Shown piece after piece: positions 8,168 through 18,179 of a stretch of 64,000 bases of DNA; the first letter of the stretch is position 1, and each line of letters begins with the position of its first letter. Source of the stretch: Pelagimonas sp. (lineage in GTDB: Bacteria; Pseudomonadota; Alphaproteobacteria; Rhodobacterales; Rhodobacteraceae); NCBI GenBank assembly GCA_025210345.1, contig JAOARX010000027.1, positions 124,001-188,000 of the forward strand, read 5' to 3'. Under the pieces are notes generated by a model that saw only the letters and a list, made by a program, of their open reading frames with translations, searched no databases and was not told the origin of the DNA. A program made the position numbers and the translations under genes.

Positions 8168-8935
8168 TCAGGCTTCTTCAGCCGCCTCAGCGATCAGTTC
8201 TTCGGCTGCATCTTCAAGTGCGCCCAGATCAACACCAGCCGCGCCCAGCTGAGCCGACATGCCGTCCAGAGCCGCACGCGATGCCAGATCGCAGTACAGC
8301 GCGATGGCGCGGGCCGCGTCATCGTTGCCGGGGATGATGTAATCCACGCCATCAGGCGAGCAGTTGGTGTCGACGATCGCAACAACCGGGATGCCCAGTT
8401 TGTTGGCTTCGGCGATGGCCAGCGCTTCTTTTTTCACGTCGATGACGAACAGCATGTCCGGCACGCCGCCCATTTCACGGATACCACCCAGCGAAGCCTG
8501 CAGCTTGCCCTGGTCGCGTTCCATGTTCAGACGCTCTTTCTTGGTCAGGCCTTCGGCGCCGGTTTCCATGGTCTCGTCGATGGTCTTCAGACGCTGGATC
8601 GACTGCGAAACGGTCTGCCAGTTGGTCAGCGTGCCGCCCAGCCAACGGTGGTTCATGTAGTACTGCGCGCATTTCTCGGCAGCTTCGGCAACGGGGGCCG
8701 ATGCTTGGCGCTTGGTGCCGACGAACAGAACGCGGCCGCCCTTGGCAACGCAGTCACGGATGGCGTTCAGAGCCGCGTCCAGCATGGGAACGGTCTGGGT
8801 CAGGTCCATGATGTGGATGCCGTTACGCGCGCCATAGATGAACTCGCCCATACGGGGGTTCCAACGCTGTGTCTGGTGACCAAAGTGTACGCCTGCTTCC
8901 AGCAGTTGGCGCATGGTGAACTCGGGAAGAGCCAT
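8168..8935 (-). CDS. rpsB: 30S ribosomal protein S2
   Basis: A 255-residue ribosomal protein S2, a late-assembling component of the small subunit. It begins with the typical [15 protein letters not shown] segment and contains [10 protein letters not shown] and WLGGTLTNW. The acidic Ala/Glu-rich C-terminal tail is common in this order. It is the first gene of the rpsB-tsf unit. The leader upstream of 8935 may carry an autoregulatory site, as in other bacteria, but I cannot identify one by eye. Confidence 0.97.
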   Translation of the reverse strand: MALPEFTMRQLLEAGVHFGHQTQRWNPRMGEFIYGARNGIHIMDLTQTVPMLDAALNAIRDCVAKGGRVLFVGTKRQASAPVAEAAEKCAQYYMNHRWLGGTLTNWQTVSQSIQRLKTIDETMETGAEGLTKKERLNMERDQGKLQASLGGIREMGGVPDMLFVIDVKKEALAIAEANKLGIPVVAIVDTNCSPDGVDYIIPGNDDAARAIALYCDLASRAALDGMSAQLGAAGVDLGALEDAAEELIAEAAEEA

Positions 8936-9167
8936 GTCGTTATCCTTTCCGGTTTGTCCTCAGCGGGGCTTCGGGTCACTGTTTGAAACAGAGGGCCCGA
9001 CCGGTGGATGATCTGGGATGTCTCCCCAAAGCACCCGACCCCGCCTGCGGGATTGAATGGCGCGCGTCTAGCGCAGATATGTGGGGGATGCAACCCACTG
9101 TCGGCGGATTGCCCGATTTTATGCGAACAAAGGGATCCCCCCTGCCCGGAAGGGCGCCCAAAGGCCC

Positions 9168-9857
9168 CTACCCCAATGCGTAACCCGCGCCGCGCACCGT
9201 GCGCAGCGGGTCGTCACCGCCGTGCTGGCACAGGGCTTTGCGCAAACGGCCGATGTGCACGTCAACCGTGCGCGTATCCACATAGATATCGCGACCCCAG
9301 ACCCGATCCAACAGCTGTTCGCGCGACCAGACGCGACCGGGTTTCTCCATGAACGTGGTCAGCAACCGAAATTCGGTCGGCCCCAGTTTCAACGGATGAT
9401 CCGCGCGGGTCACGCGGTGGGTTTCGCTGTCCAGCGCAATGTCCTGATACACCAACCGCAGCCCGGCCGCAGAGGGCCGCGTGCGGCGCAGTTGCGCGCG
9501 CACACGCGCCATGAGCTCGATCACGGAATAGGGTTTGACCACATAATCATCCGCCCCGGTCTCAAGCCCGCGCACGCGGTCCACCTCTTCCGAGCGCGCC
9601 GACAGCATGATGATCGGCACCCCACGGGTTTCCGGGCGGGTTTTGATCTGGCGGCACACCTCGATGCCCGACACATTGGGCAGCATCCAGTCCAGAACGA
9701 TAATGTCGGGATTTTCTTCTTCGACCAACACCAGTGCTTCTTCGCCATTTTCGGCGCGCGCCACCCGAAACCCTTCGGCCTCAAGGTTATAGCTCAGGAC
9801 TTCGCGCTGTGCGGCTTCGTCCTCGACAACCAGAACGGTTGGTTGATCAGCAGGCAT
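9168..9857 (-). CDS. phoB: Phosphate regulon response regulator PhoB
   Basis: A 229-residue OmpR/PhoB-type response regulator. The receiver domain has the acidic pair in VVEDE, phospho-acceptor D56 (IVLDWMLP) and K108 in YVVKPYS. A C-terminal winged helix follows, with ReadOut segments LGPTEFRLL and VDVHIGRLRKAL. When phosphorylated by PhoR it activates Pho-box promoters. ATG at 9857 is chosen because GGAGG lies upstream at proper spacing. It is the last gene of the phoR-pstSCAB-phoU-phoB run, 110 bases after phoU. Confidence 0.96.
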   Translation of the reverse strand: MPADQPTVLVVEDEAAQREVLSYNLEAEGFRVARAENGEEALVLVEEENPDIIVLDWMLPNVSGIEVCRQIKTRPETRGVPIIMLSARSEEVDRVRGLETGADDYVVKPYSVIELMARVRAQLRRTRPSAAGLRLVYQDIALDSETHRVTRADHPLKLGPTEFRLLTTFMEKPGRVWSREQLLDRVWGRDIYVDTRTVDVHIGRLRKALCQHGGDDPLRTVRGAGYALG

Positions 9858-9967
9858 GAGATGCCCTCCGTGTGTCTCGCAAGAGGCCCGGCAAGGCCCG
9901 GCCCCTGTACCCCTGTGTTCGGTCAGATCCGCTGCGCACCCCAACTGTATGGCGCACAGCGGAGGGT

Positions 9968-10690
9968 TCAGTCGTGCGCAGGCCCCAGATCGGTCGAGGT
10001 GCGGTCCTCTTTGACGCGGGCGTCATCGGGCTTTTTGCCCGAGGTCAGGAACACGACCTGTTCCGCGATTGAGGTCACATGATCGCCCATGCGTTCGATG
10101 TTTTTTGCAATAAAATGCAAGTGCATGCAGGCGGTGATGTTGCGCGGATCTTCCAGCATGAAGGTCAGGAATTCGCGGAACAGCGTGTTGTACATCTGGT
10201 CGACGTCACGGTCGCGTTCGATCACGTCCAGCGCCAGATCTTCGTCACGTTGGATATAGGCGTCCAGCGCATCCTTGAGCATCAGTTCCACCTCGCGGGC
10301 CATGCGGCGCAGCGAAATGGCGGTCTGGCCGATGGGCTGCATCTGCACCAGAACACTTGTGCGTTTCGCCATGTTCTTGGACAAATCGCCCACGCGCTCA
10401 AGGTTCGCGGACATGCGCATCACCGACAGCACAACGCGCAGATCGGTGGCGGCAGGCGCGCGCAGGGCGATCACGCGGGCGGCCTCTTCGTTCAGGCTTT
10501 CTTCGAGCTCGTCGATCACCTTGTCCCCCGCGCGGACCTGTTCGGCCAGCTCTTCGTCGCGTGTTTCCAGGGATTTCGCCGCCTTCAGGATGGCCGCTTC
10601 GACAAGGCCACCCATTTTCATGATCTTGGCCTGAATGCCTTCTAGGTCGCGGTCAAAGCCGCTGACGATGTGTTCGCTAAGGTCGTGCAT
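9968..10690 (-). CDS. phoU: Phosphate transport regulator PhoU
   Basis: A 240-residue all-helical protein with the two PhoU repeats. The metal-contact motifs show as NLERVGDLSKN and NIERMGDHVTSIAE. PhoU links Pst transporter activity to inhibition of PhoR signalling and prevents toxic phosphate uptake. The ATG at 10690 overlaps the pstB stop, so the two are translationally coupled. A long in-frame extension upstream is only the out-of-frame shadow of pstB. Confidence 0.96.
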   Translation of the reverse strand: MHDLSEHIVSGFDRDLEGIQAKIMKMGGLVEAAILKAAKSLETRDEELAEQVRAGDKVIDELEESLNEEAARVIALRAPAATDLRVVLSVMRMSANLERVGDLSKNMAKRTSVLVQMQPIGQTAISLRRMAREVELMLKDALDAYIQRDEDLALDVIERDRDVDQMYNTLFREFLTFMLEDPRNITACMHLHFIAKNIERMGDHVTSIAEQVVFLTSGKKPDDARVKEDRTSTDLGPAHD

Positions 10691-11487
10691 CAGCCGATCC
10701 GTCCTGTGATATAGCTTTCGGTGCGGTGGTCTTCGGGGTTGGTAAAGATCTTTCCGGTCTCGCCGTATTCCACCAGGTTCCCCAGATGGAAAAAGGCAGT
10801 TTTCTGCGACACCCGCGCGGCTTGCTGCATCGAGTGGGTCACGATCACGACCGAGTAATCCCGGCGCAGCTCGTCGATCAGCTCTTCGACCTGGGCGGTC
10901 GCGATGGGGTCCAGCGCCGAGCAGGGTTCGTCCATCAGCAGAACTTCGGGTTCGGTGGCCACGGCGCGGGCAATACACAGGCGCTGTTGCTGTCCGCCGG
11001 ACAGGCCGGTGCCGGGTGCATCCAGCCGGTCCTTGACCTCATCCCAGATCGCCCCGCGACGCAGCGCCTTTTCGACGATTTCATCGAGATCGGCCTTGGA
11101 TTTGGCCAGACCGTGGATGCGCGGCCCATAGGCGATGTTGTCATAGATCGACTTGGGGAAGGGATTGGGTTTTTGGAACACCATCCCCACCTTGGCGCGC
11201 AGCTGAACCGGGTCAACGCGCTTGTCATAGATGTCTTCTCCGTCGATCAGGATATCGCCTTCGACGCGGCAGATGTCGATGGTGTCATTCATGCGGTTCA
11301 AACAGCGCAGAAAGGTGGATTTGCCACAGCCGGAGGGGCCGATGAATGCGGTCACGGTCTTGTCTTCGATCTGGACATCCACGTCTTTGATCGCGTGGGT
11401 GTCGCCATAGTAGACCTGCACCTTGCGCGCAGCGATTTTGACTTCGTTCTGGTCCACGTTATTCTCCGTGTGCGATGCGTCGTACAT
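10690..11487 (-). CDS. pstB: Phosphate ABC transporter ATP-binding protein
   Basis: A 265-residue ABC ATPase that powers high-affinity phosphate import with PstC/PstA. Walker [10 protein letters not shown] is at residues 50-58, the signature is [14 protein letters not shown], and Walker [14 protein letters not shown] follows. The [14 protein letters not shown] segment is specific to PstB. ATG at 11487 has AGGAG eight bases upstream. It lies 22 bases after pstA and overlaps phoU. Confidence 0.97.
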   Translation of the reverse strand: MYDASHTENNVDQNEVKIAARKVQVYYGDTHAIKDVDVQIEDKTVTAFIGPSGCGKSTFLRCLNRMNDTIDICRVEGDILIDGEDIYDKRVDPVQLRAKVGMVFQKPNPFPKSIYDNIAYGPRIHGLAKSKADLDEIVEKALRRGAIWDEVKDRLDAPGTGLSGGQQQRLCIARAVATEPEVLLMDEPCSALDPIATAQVEELIDELRRDYSVVIVTHSMQQAARVSQKTAFFHLGNLVEYGETGKIFTNPEDHRTESYITGRIG

Positions 11488-11509
11488 TGTTTCGTCTCCT
11501 TCCCGGTCG

Positions 11510-12862
11510 TTACCAGCGGCGCTCGAAACGACGACGCAGGATGATGGCAATGATATTCATGGTTAGCAGGAAGCAGAGCAAGATGATGATACCGCCCCAT
11601 GCTTTTTCGTAAAAGGCCACGTCGGCCCGGGCCGCCCAGGTGTAGATCTGTGCAGGCATGACCGAGTTGGGCTCAACCAGACCGGACATGATGCTGTCGG
11701 GATAAGAGGTCGCGATCAGACCCACCATACCGATCAACAACAACGGGGCCGTTTCCCCAAGCGCCTGCGCCAGCCCGATGATCGTTCCGGTCAGAATGCC
11801 GGGCATCGCCAGGGGCAACACGTGGTGAAACACCGCCTGCATTTTCGACGCCCCAAGCCCCAGCGCCGCATCGCGAATGCTGGGCGGCACGGATTTCAGC
11901 GACGCGCGGGTCGAAATGATAATGGTCGGCAGGGTCATCAGCGTCAGAACCAGCCCGCCCACCAAGGGCGCAGAGGCACGCAGGTCTTCGATACCCAGAA
12001 CACCGCCACCGAACTGGATAAAGACCGCCAGACCAAGAATACCGAACACGATCGACGGCACCGCCGCGAGGTTCGAGATGTTCACTTCGATCAGGTCGGT
12101 CCATCTGTTCTGCGGGGCAAATTCCTCAAGGTAGATCGAGGCCGCCACACCGATGGGCAAAGACAGCAGCAACACCACCATCATCATGAAGAACGACCCC
12201 ACAACAGCGATGCCAATGCCAGCCCCGCCCGGGTTGTCCACGCCGGTGTCACCCCCCATGATAAAGGTCCAGTTGATGCCGCGACGGATAATACCCGCCT
12301 CTTCCAGCGCGTCGACCAGATCCAGGTCGCTCAGCATCAGAAAGCGGGAATCCACCATATTGTCGCGTGTCACCCGGCCCTTGAAATACCCGTCCACTTT
12401 CGACGATGTCGCCAGTTGAAAGGTCACGGGCTTGCCCAGGTCACCGGGATTGGCGCGATAGTGTTCGCGGATGGTGCCGCCGGTCTTGCCCGCGATTCGC
12501 TCGATGGCTTTGGCGTCAAAGGCGACAGTCACACCTTTGCTGGCCAGTTGCTCTTCGAGGCGGGTGTTGAAGATCTTGGAATAGGCCTTGGTCTTGAACA
12601 GCTCTTTCTCGGCGGCATCGAATTCCGCCTGGGTCAGGGTGATCTGTGCATTCAGTGTGGCCTGCGTAAAGGCAGGCAAGCCCGACCGGACGATCGAAAC
12701 CGCCAGCACCACCAGAAAGAACAGACCAATGGCGATGGCCGTCATGCCATAGACCTTGAAACGGGTCTCGGCGGCGTTGCGTTTCTTGGTGCGGGCATCC
12801 AGCGTGTGCAGGGATGACTTTTTGCGCGATGCGGGTGCGCTGCCCATGCTTGCGTCGGACAT
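11510..12862 (-). CDS. pstA: Phosphate ABC transporter permease PstA (long form)
   Basis: A 450-residue permease, longer than the roughly 300 residues of E. coli PstA. The extra part is the N-terminal half: one membrane helix near residues 38-60 and a large periplasmic segment up to about 215. The C-terminal half has the usual six-helix fold and the coupling motif region ([20 protein letters not shown]). The stop of pstC overlaps its start by one base. It forms the channel with PstC. Long PstA/PstC forms are known in this group of bacteria. Confidence 0.95.
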   Translation of the reverse strand: MSDASMGSAPASRKKSSLHTLDARTKKRNAAETRFKVYGMTAIAIGLFFLVVLAVSIVRSGLPAFTQATLNAQITLTQAEFDAAEKELFKTKAYSKIFNTRLEEQLASKGVTVAFDAKAIERIAGKTGGTIREHYRANPGDLGKPVTFQLATSSKVDGYFKGRVTRDNMVDSRFLMLSDLDLVDALEEAGIIRRGINWTFIMGGDTGVDNPGGAGIGIAVVGSFFMMMVVLLLSLPIGVAASIYLEEFAPQNRWTDLIEVNISNLAAVPSIVFGILGLAVFIQFGGGVLGIEDLRASAPLVGGLVLTLMTLPTIIISTRASLKSVPPSIRDAALGLGASKMQAVFHHVLPLAMPGILTGTIIGLAQALGETAPLLLIGMVGLIATSYPDSIMSGLVEPNSVMPAQIYTWAARADVAFYEKAWGGIIILLCFLLTMNIIAIILRRRFERRW

Positions 12863-14328
12863 CAGTCGTATTGCTCCCGGTATTTACGCACGATGAAAAG
12901 GGCAAAAACATTCAGCCCCAGCGTGAGAATGAAAAGGGTCATGCCAAGGGCAAAGGCCACCAGCGCTTCGGGCGCGGCAAAGTCACCATCCCCGGTCAGC
13001 TGCGACACGATCTTGGCGGTAACGGTGGTCATGGCCTCGAAGGGGTTCAGGCTCAGCCGGGCTGCGGCCCCTGCCCCAAGCACCACGATCATAGTTTCCC
13101 CGATCGCGCGTGACGCCGCCAGCAAGATCGCCCCGACAATCCCCGGAAGCGCCGCAGGCAGAACCACCTGTTTCACGGTTTCCGACTTGGTCGCGCCCAA
13201 TCCGTAAGACCCGTCACGCATCGCCTGTGGCACCGCGTTGATGATGTCATCGGAAAGCGAGCTGACAAAGGGGATCAGCATGATGCCCATCACCAGCCCC
13301 GCGGTGATGACCGAGCGCGAGCCCTGCATCCAGCCCAACCCGTCGCTGCCAAAAACATCAACCAGCATGGGGCCGACAATGGTCAGCGCAAACAGACCGT
13401 AGACAATGGTGGGGATCCCGGCCAGCACCTCAAGCATCGGCTTGGCAAAGCCCCGCACCGCGGGCCCGGCGTATTCCGACAGGTACACGGCCGCGAACAA
13501 TCCGATGGGCACCGCCACCAGCAACGCAACGATCGAGATATAGATCGTGCCCCACAACAGCGGCAAAATCCCCAGGTGTTCCGAACCACCACGCCCTTCC
13601 GGGCTCCAGGTCAGGCCAAACAGGAAATCCGCTGCGGGGAACATGGTGAAAAAGTTGTAGGTGTTAAAGATCAGCGACAGCACGATGCCAATCGTGGTCA
13701 GGATCGCAATCGAGGCCGCGGCGATCAGCAGAGCCTTGAGCCCCCGCTCAACCACATTGCGCGCGCGGAAGTCTGCATGGCTTTCGCGGATCGCCATTGC
13801 GACACCGATCAGGGCCACCACAATCACCACAATCGCCATATAGAGATTGCCGCTGTTGGTCGCGCTGCGATAGGCCTGCGCCGCAACCAGCACGGGCTGG
13901 GTGATCGCACTGGTCACGATCTGGCCCGCTTGTTTCAGGCGCTCGGTCATATCGGTGAAATCTGCACGCGCGTCACGGGCAAAGTCAGCGTCCATTGTGC
14001 CCTGCTTTACCGCGTTTTCCAGACCTTCAGCCGTGCGCCGCACCTCGGCCATCACCAACCCAAGGTTCGATCCTTCGGGGATCGCCGTTTCCGGGATGGT
14101 CGCACTGACCCGACTGTTGATGACCAAGGGCTGGGCGATCATCCAGACCATCAGCACAATCAACGCCGGCACCAGCGCCTTCATGGCGGCGTTCCATCCG
14201 TAATAAGACGGCAGCGAGTGTAACCCGCGACTGTCATTCCCCGCTGATTTCAGTGCCTTGCCGCGACCAAGGAGATACCCCCCCACCGCGATGCCAAGCA
14301 CAATCAGGACAAGCCAAAACAAAGGCAT
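12862..14328 (-). CDS. pstC: Phosphate ABC transporter permease PstC (long form)
   Basis: A 488-residue permease, again longer than E. coli PstC because of N-terminal membrane helices (MPLFWLVLIVLGIAVGGYLL and a second near residue 50) and a periplasmic insert. The C-terminal permease domain has GLGATKSETVKQVVLPAALP, the contact site for PstB. It is separated from pstS by a terminator-like hairpin, which would lower permease output relative to the binding protein. It is coupled to pstA by a one-base overlap. Confidence 0.95.
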   Translation of the reverse strand: MPLFWLVLIVLGIAVGGYLLGRGKALKSAGNDSRGLHSLPSYYGWNAAMKALVPALIVLMVWMIAQPLVINSRVSATIPETAIPEGSNLGLVMAEVRRTAEGLENAVKQGTMDADFARDARADFTDMTERLKQAGQIVTSAITQPVLVAAQAYRSATNSGNLYMAIVVIVVALIGVAMAIRESHADFRARNVVERGLKALLIAAASIAILTTIGIVLSLIFNTYNFFTMFPAADFLFGLTWSPEGRGGSEHLGILPLLWGTIYISIVALLVAVPIGLFAAVYLSEYAGPAVRGFAKPMLEVLAGIPTIVYGLFALTIVGPMLVDVFGSDGLGWMQGSRSVITAGLVMGIMLIPFVSSLSDDIINAVPQAMRDGSYGLGATKSETVKQVVLPAALPGIVGAILLAASRAIGETMIVVLGAGAAARLSLNPFEAMTTVTAKIVSQLTGDGDFAAPEALVAFALGMTLFILTLGLNVFALFIVRKYREQYD

Positions 14329-14365
14329 GAAGCCCCCCGTATTCCCAGAAAAAGGTCCTAAAAGA

Positions 14366-14395
14366 CAAAAGGGGCGACGAAATATGCCGCCCCTT
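14366..14395 (-). terminator. Attenuating hairpin between pstS and pstC
   Basis: On the reverse strand an 8-bp stem AAGGGGCG / CGCCCCTT with an 11-14 base loop is followed by a T-rich tract (TTTTGTCTTTT). Its place between the binding-protein gene and the permease gene suggests partial termination, giving excess PstS. Confidence 0.7.
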
Positions 14396-14414
14396 GCAAT
14401 CGGGGTATCCCGAC

Positions 14415-15461
14415 TTATTTCAAGGTTTCTTCCGCGGCAACTGCGGCTTGGGTCGCGGCCAGCTCGGGGTCTGCAACCAGGCCGTACTGTGCCAGCGGGC
14501 CTTCGCCACCGGCCAGCTCATCAGCAACGAAGAACTGAGCGTATTCTTTCAGGCCGGGGATCACGCCGATGTGCGCTTTCTTCACGTAGAAGTACAGCGG
14601 GCGCGAAACCGGGTACGACCCATCCGCGATGGTCGCGGTCGACGGAACGATGTCCGACATGGTCGCCACTTTCAGCTTGTCCTGGTTGTTTTCAAAGAAA
14701 GCCAGACCAAAGATGCCGATGCCGTCTTTGTTCGCATCGATCGACGCCAGCGTTTCGGTATAGTCGCCGTCGATGTCGACCGATTTACCGTCGGTGCGCA
14801 CTTTGTAGCACTCTTTTTTCGCGGCTTTCTTCTTGGCTTTCTCGCTGTCGCCTTCGGCTGCGGCCAGGAACAGGTCATAGGCGCCGGATGCTTTACAGCC
14901 CGCTTCCATGACTTTCACTTCGAACACTTCGCGGGTGCCGTGCTTGGTGCCCGGAATAAAGGCCGCGATGTCAACGCCCGGCAGGTCCGCATTGGCGTCC
15001 GACCATGTCATGTTGGTGTTGTCCACCAGGGCGCCGTCCTTGACGATCTTCGCGCCCAGGGCCTGATAGATGTCGATCGGCTCAAACGCGTTGAAGGCCG
15101 GGCCGTCCTGCTGCGATGCAAACACGATGCCATCATAGCCGATGCGAACTTCGATGATGTCGGTCACGCCAGCTTCGGCACAGGCTTTGATTTCTTTGTC
15201 TTTGATTTTGCGCGAGGCGTTCGCAACGTCGATGGTGTTTTCGCCAACACCTTCGCAGAAACGCTTGAGGCCCGCGGAAGACCCGCCCGATTCAACAACG
15301 GGGGTCGGGAAGTCGGTGTTTTCGCCAAAGGCTTCGGCAACGATCGAAGCGTAAGGCAGAACGGTCGAGGAACCGGCAACCTGCACGTTGTCGCGGGCAA
15401 AAGCGGCGGTGGATGAAACGGCTGCGATCGCCAGCACGGAGGCGGTCAGTTTCACGGTCAT
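14415..15461 (-). CDS. pstS: Phosphate ABC transporter substrate-binding protein
   Basis: A 348-residue periplasmic phosphate-binding protein. The start at 15461 is preferred because AGGAG lies eight bases upstream and it begins directly with a signal peptide (MTVKLTASVLAIAAVSSTAA, cut near AFA). Ligand contacts show in VAGSSTVLPY near the mature start and in ESGGSSAGLKRFCEG. The form resembles the longer SphX/PstS type, with a DLFLAAAEGD segment and a disulphide-capable pair of cysteines. It is first of the pstSCAB genes and lies behind a Pho box. Confidence 0.95.
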   Translation of the reverse strand: MTVKLTASVLAIAAVSSTAAFARDNVQVAGSSTVLPYASIVAEAFGENTDFPTPVVESGGSSAGLKRFCEGVGENTIDVANASRKIKDKEIKACAEAGVTDIIEVRIGYDGIVFASQQDGPAFNAFEPIDIYQALGAKIVKDGALVDNTNMTWSDANADLPGVDIAAFIPGTKHGTREVFEVKVMEAGCKASGAYDLFLAAAEGDSEKAKKKAAKKECYKVRTDGKSVDIDGDYTETLASIDANKDGIGIFGLAFFENNQDKLKVATMSDIVPSTATIADGSYPVSRPLYFYVKKAHIGVIPGLKEYAQFFVADELAGGEGPLAQYGLVADPELAATQAAVAAEETLK

Positions 15462-15545
15462 TGGGTTTGCTCCTGAGTTATCGGAATTGATCATCCCCAC
15501 GATGATCTCCGAGGCCGAGGGCTAAGCCTCTGCCGCAACCCTTTT

Positions 15546-15574
15546 GTGACACGCGTGTAACAGTTTTATGAAGT
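15546..15574 (-). promoter_or_regulatory. Pho box upstream of pstS
   Basis: Read on the reverse strand, three 7-base half-sites repeat every 11 bases: ACTTCAT, CTGTTAC and GTGTCAC, with four-base spacers AAAA and ACGC. This matches the PhoB-binding consensus CTGTCAT with 11-base periodicity. It lies 85 bases upstream of the pstS start, as expected for PhoB activation. Confidence 0.8.
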
Positions 15575-15874
15575 CATCCCATATTTCGCGGATTTGGCGA
15601 CAAAAAACATGGCCCTCCCCGACGGTGACCCCGGTTCGACGATACGGTTCGGTTCGCGAACACGAAGACCCCCTACAATACCGGGGGCTAACATACTGAT
15701 ATTATGTTATTAAATAGCAAGGGTGCTTCCGGTGTCAGGACCACGTGAAAACCGTAAGCGCATATATTCCCATAGGGTGATTTCGCCTGATGGGGATCTC
15801 ATGGCGCCTTCGGCTTCCCAGGTGGAACAGGGCGTGATTCGACGAATGTAACAGGCGCTTAACGTGCCGATGCC
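15575..15874. other. Remainder of the phoR-pstS intergenic region
   Basis: This stretch has no gene. It contains a hairpin-capable CCCCC...GGGGG pair (near 15670-15687) and an inverted repeat AACATA-CTGATAT-TATGTT at 15690-15708. The second shares ATTATGTTATT with the dyad upstream of the luxR-type gene. The phoR stop lies at 15875. Confidence 0.4.
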
Positions 15875-16912
15875 CTATGTGCAGGGCAAAATCACGATAA
15901 AGCGCGTGCCCTTGCCCAGATCACTGGCGATCCGAAGCCGCCCGCGGTGGCGGTTGATGATGTGTTTGACAATCGCCAGCCCCAATCCGGTCCCGCCCTT
16001 TTCCCGGGATCGATGGCTGTCGACGCGGTAAAACCGCTCGGTCAGGCGCGGCAGATGCAAGGGATCAATGCCCGGTCCAGTGTCGGCCACTTCCAGCCGA
16101 ACCCCCCGCGCCCGCAGTTTCGGTTGCTCTTGCGGGGGACCAAGATGAATGCGCACCTGGGCGCCTGCGCCGGAATACTTGATTCCGTTTTCGATCAGAT
16201 TGGTCAGCACCTGCTGGATCTGGTCCGCATCCGCGGCGATGATCACGGGATCAGAGGGCAGATCCACCTGCAACGACACATCCGCCCCATCGGCCAGGGG
16301 CTGAAGCCCGTGCACGGTTGAGCGGATCAGCTCGGACAGGTCCAGACGCTCGGTGGGGCGCACGCGTTCGTCGGCTTCGACCCGGCTGAGCGACAGAAGA
16401 TCCCCCACCAATCGGTTCATCCGATGCGCCTCTTGCGCCATGATGGTCAAAAACCGCGCCTGCCCTTCGGGATCATTGCGGGCGGGCCCCTGGATGGTCT
16501 CGATAAAGCCGATCAGCGCGGTCAGTGGGGTTTTCAGCTCATGACTGACATTGGCGACAAAATCACGGCGCATCTGACCGACCTGCTGCAAATGCGTGAT
16601 ATCTTCGAAACACACCAGCACCTGGTGCGTCTGCTCCTCGGTCAATCGCCGCAGGCTCACCTGGTAAGAGACGTCATTGGTGCCGTCGGTGGTCACATAT
16701 TGGGTGCTGCGATCAGCCCCATCCCGCAGGCATCCCTCGATCGCGTCCAGCAAGGTCGGCTGGCGCAGGGCTGTCATGTAATGACGCCCCTCGATCGCCC
16801 CGCCCAAAAGGTCGCAGGCAGGCGGGTTGGCCGCCTCGATACGGTCGTCTTGGCGCACCAGGAGCGCGGGCAAGGGCAAGGCGTTCACAATTTTCGATGC
16901 GTCCGTTTTCAT
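15875..16912 (-). CDS. phoR: Phosphate regulon sensor histidine kinase PhoR
   Basis: A 345-residue histidine kinase. A PAS-like domain occupies about residues 10-110. The dimerisation/phosphoacceptor helix carries H124 in NVSHELKTPL, and the ATPase domain has the N box (NLIENGIKY), G1 (DTGPGI) and G2 (GGTGLGLAIVKH). No transmembrane helix is present, unlike E. coli PhoR, so it may contact the membrane through Pst/PhoU. ATG at 16912 follows AGGGG; two upstream ATGs in frame lack such a site. It lies 39 bases after the PLP enzyme gene and before the Pho box, so it is probably transcribed apart from pstS. Confidence 0.93.
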   Translation of the reverse strand: MKTDASKIVNALPLPALLVRQDDRIEAANPPACDLLGGAIEGRHYMTALRQPTLLDAIEGCLRDGADRSTQYVTTDGTNDVSYQVSLRRLTEEQTHQVLVCFEDITHLQQVGQMRRDFVANVSHELKTPLTALIGFIETIQGPARNDPEGQARFLTIMAQEAHRMNRLVGDLLSLSRVEADERVRPTERLDLSELIRSTVHGLQPLADGADVSLQVDLPSDPVIIAADADQIQQVLTNLIENGIKYSGAGAQVRIHLGPPQEQPKLRARGVRLEVADTGPGIDPLHLPRLTERFYRVDSHRSREKGGTGLGLAIVKHIINRHRGRLRIASDLGKGTRFIVILPCT

Positions 16913-16951
16913 GACAAGCCCCTGTTCGCTCATTGGGTGCAGCATATCGGG

Positions 16952-18127
16952 TCACGCTGAGCGCGCCGCCTCAAGCCCCTTGGCAAAGGCATCCAGCAGC
17001 GCGTCTGGTTCTTCCAACCCGACGGACACGCGAAAAAATCCTTCGGTTACGCCCATGACTTCGCGGTCACCCTCGCTGAGGGCCCGGTGGGACGACGACG
17101 CAGGATGCGACAGCGTCGTGCCCACATCCCCCAAAGTCGGCGCAAAAGCCAAGCCGTTCGCGCCTTTGACAAAGGCATTGGCCTGCGCGCGCCCCCCGTC
17201 GATGACAAAGCTGACCATATTGCATCCACGCCCCTGCAACAAAGACTGCGCGCGGGCGGCTTCGGGATGATCCTGGCGCGTGGGATACAGAACACGGGCC
17301 ACGCCCGGTTGCTCGGCCAGAAAATCCGCGAGGCGCTGCGCGCTTTGCTGGGTCCGCTCAAAGCGCAAGTCAAAAGTGGCCAGCCCCCGCTCGGCCAGCC
17401 AGCAATCAAACGGGCTGGGGGTCATGCCGGTGGTCACGGCAAAGACACGCATCCGGTCGTTCAGATCCGGGTCTTTCGCCGCCACCCAGCCCAGCGTCGC
17501 GTCGGAATGCCCGGCCAGCAGCTTGGTCAGCGATTGAATCACGATGTCCGCCCCGTGATCCACCGGGCGCAGGGCGCGCGGAGTGGTAAAGGTATTGTCC
17601 ACAGCCAACAGCACGCCACGCGCCTTGCAAATCTCTGCGATCCCTTCCAGATCGGAAATCCGCAAGGTGGGGTTTGACACCACTTCGATCAACACCAGCC
17701 GCGTTTCGGGGCGCAGGGCAGCGGCAATGCTGTCGGCATTGGTCGCATCCGCAAGGCTGGTTTCGATCCCCAATCGCGGCAGATCTTCCTTCATCAGACG
17801 CAGCGAACGACCATAGAGATCAGACCCGCCCACCACGTGATCCCCGGCCTTGCACAGCCCCAGGAGCACCGCGCTGACCGCCGCCATGCCTGACCCCAGA
17901 ACAATCCCGTTTTGCATCCCCTCAAGCGCATCGATGCGCCTGGCCAGCAGGTCGGCGTTGGGGTGCCCTTCACGCGCATAGGTATACCCATGCGCACGCC
18001 CTTCGTATTGGGCGTCCAACTGGTCAGGACAGTCAGAGCCGTAGACAACAGACGGCATGATCGGGGAAACCACGGGCTTTGACACCCCTTCTTCCAGGCC
18101 AACGGGACGTTGCAATGTCTGTTTCAT
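16952..18127 (-). CDS. Cys/Met-metabolism PLP-dependent enzyme (trans-sulfuration family)
   Basis: A 391-residue fold-type I PLP enzyme of the cystathionine gamma-synthase/lyase superfamily. The PLP lysine is K202 in SLTKLLAGHSD, the phosphate-contact tyrosine lies in YTYAREGHPN (48-57), and the cofactor aspartate in AVDNTF. The family includes cystathionine beta- and gamma-lyase, methionine gamma-lyase and O-acylhomoserine sulfhydrylases, which cannot be separated by eye. It ends 39 bases before phoR on the same strand but is functionally unrelated. No SAM riboswitch is seen in the 52-base gap upstream. Confidence 0.88.
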   Translation of the reverse strand: MKQTLQRPVGLEEGVSKPVVSPIMPSVVYGSDCPDQLDAQYEGRAHGYTYAREGHPNADLLARRIDALEGMQNGIVLGSGMAAVSAVLLGLCKAGDHVVGGSDLYGRSLRLMKEDLPRLGIETSLADATNADSIAAALRPETRLVLIEVVSNPTLRISDLEGIAEICKARGVLLAVDNTFTTPRALRPVDHGADIVIQSLTKLLAGHSDATLGWVAAKDPDLNDRMRVFAVTTGMTPSPFDCWLAERGLATFDLRFERTQQSAQRLADFLAEQPGVARVLYPTRQDHPEAARAQSLLQGRGCNMVSFVIDGGRAQANAFVKGANGLAFAPTLGDVGTTLSHPASSSHRALSEGDREVMGVTEGFFRVSVGLEEPDALLDAFAKGLEAARSA

Positions 18128-18179
18128 GATGCTCTCTCTGCCGCGTGAATTCGGGTCTGATCTGCGCTTCGTCAGGCGG

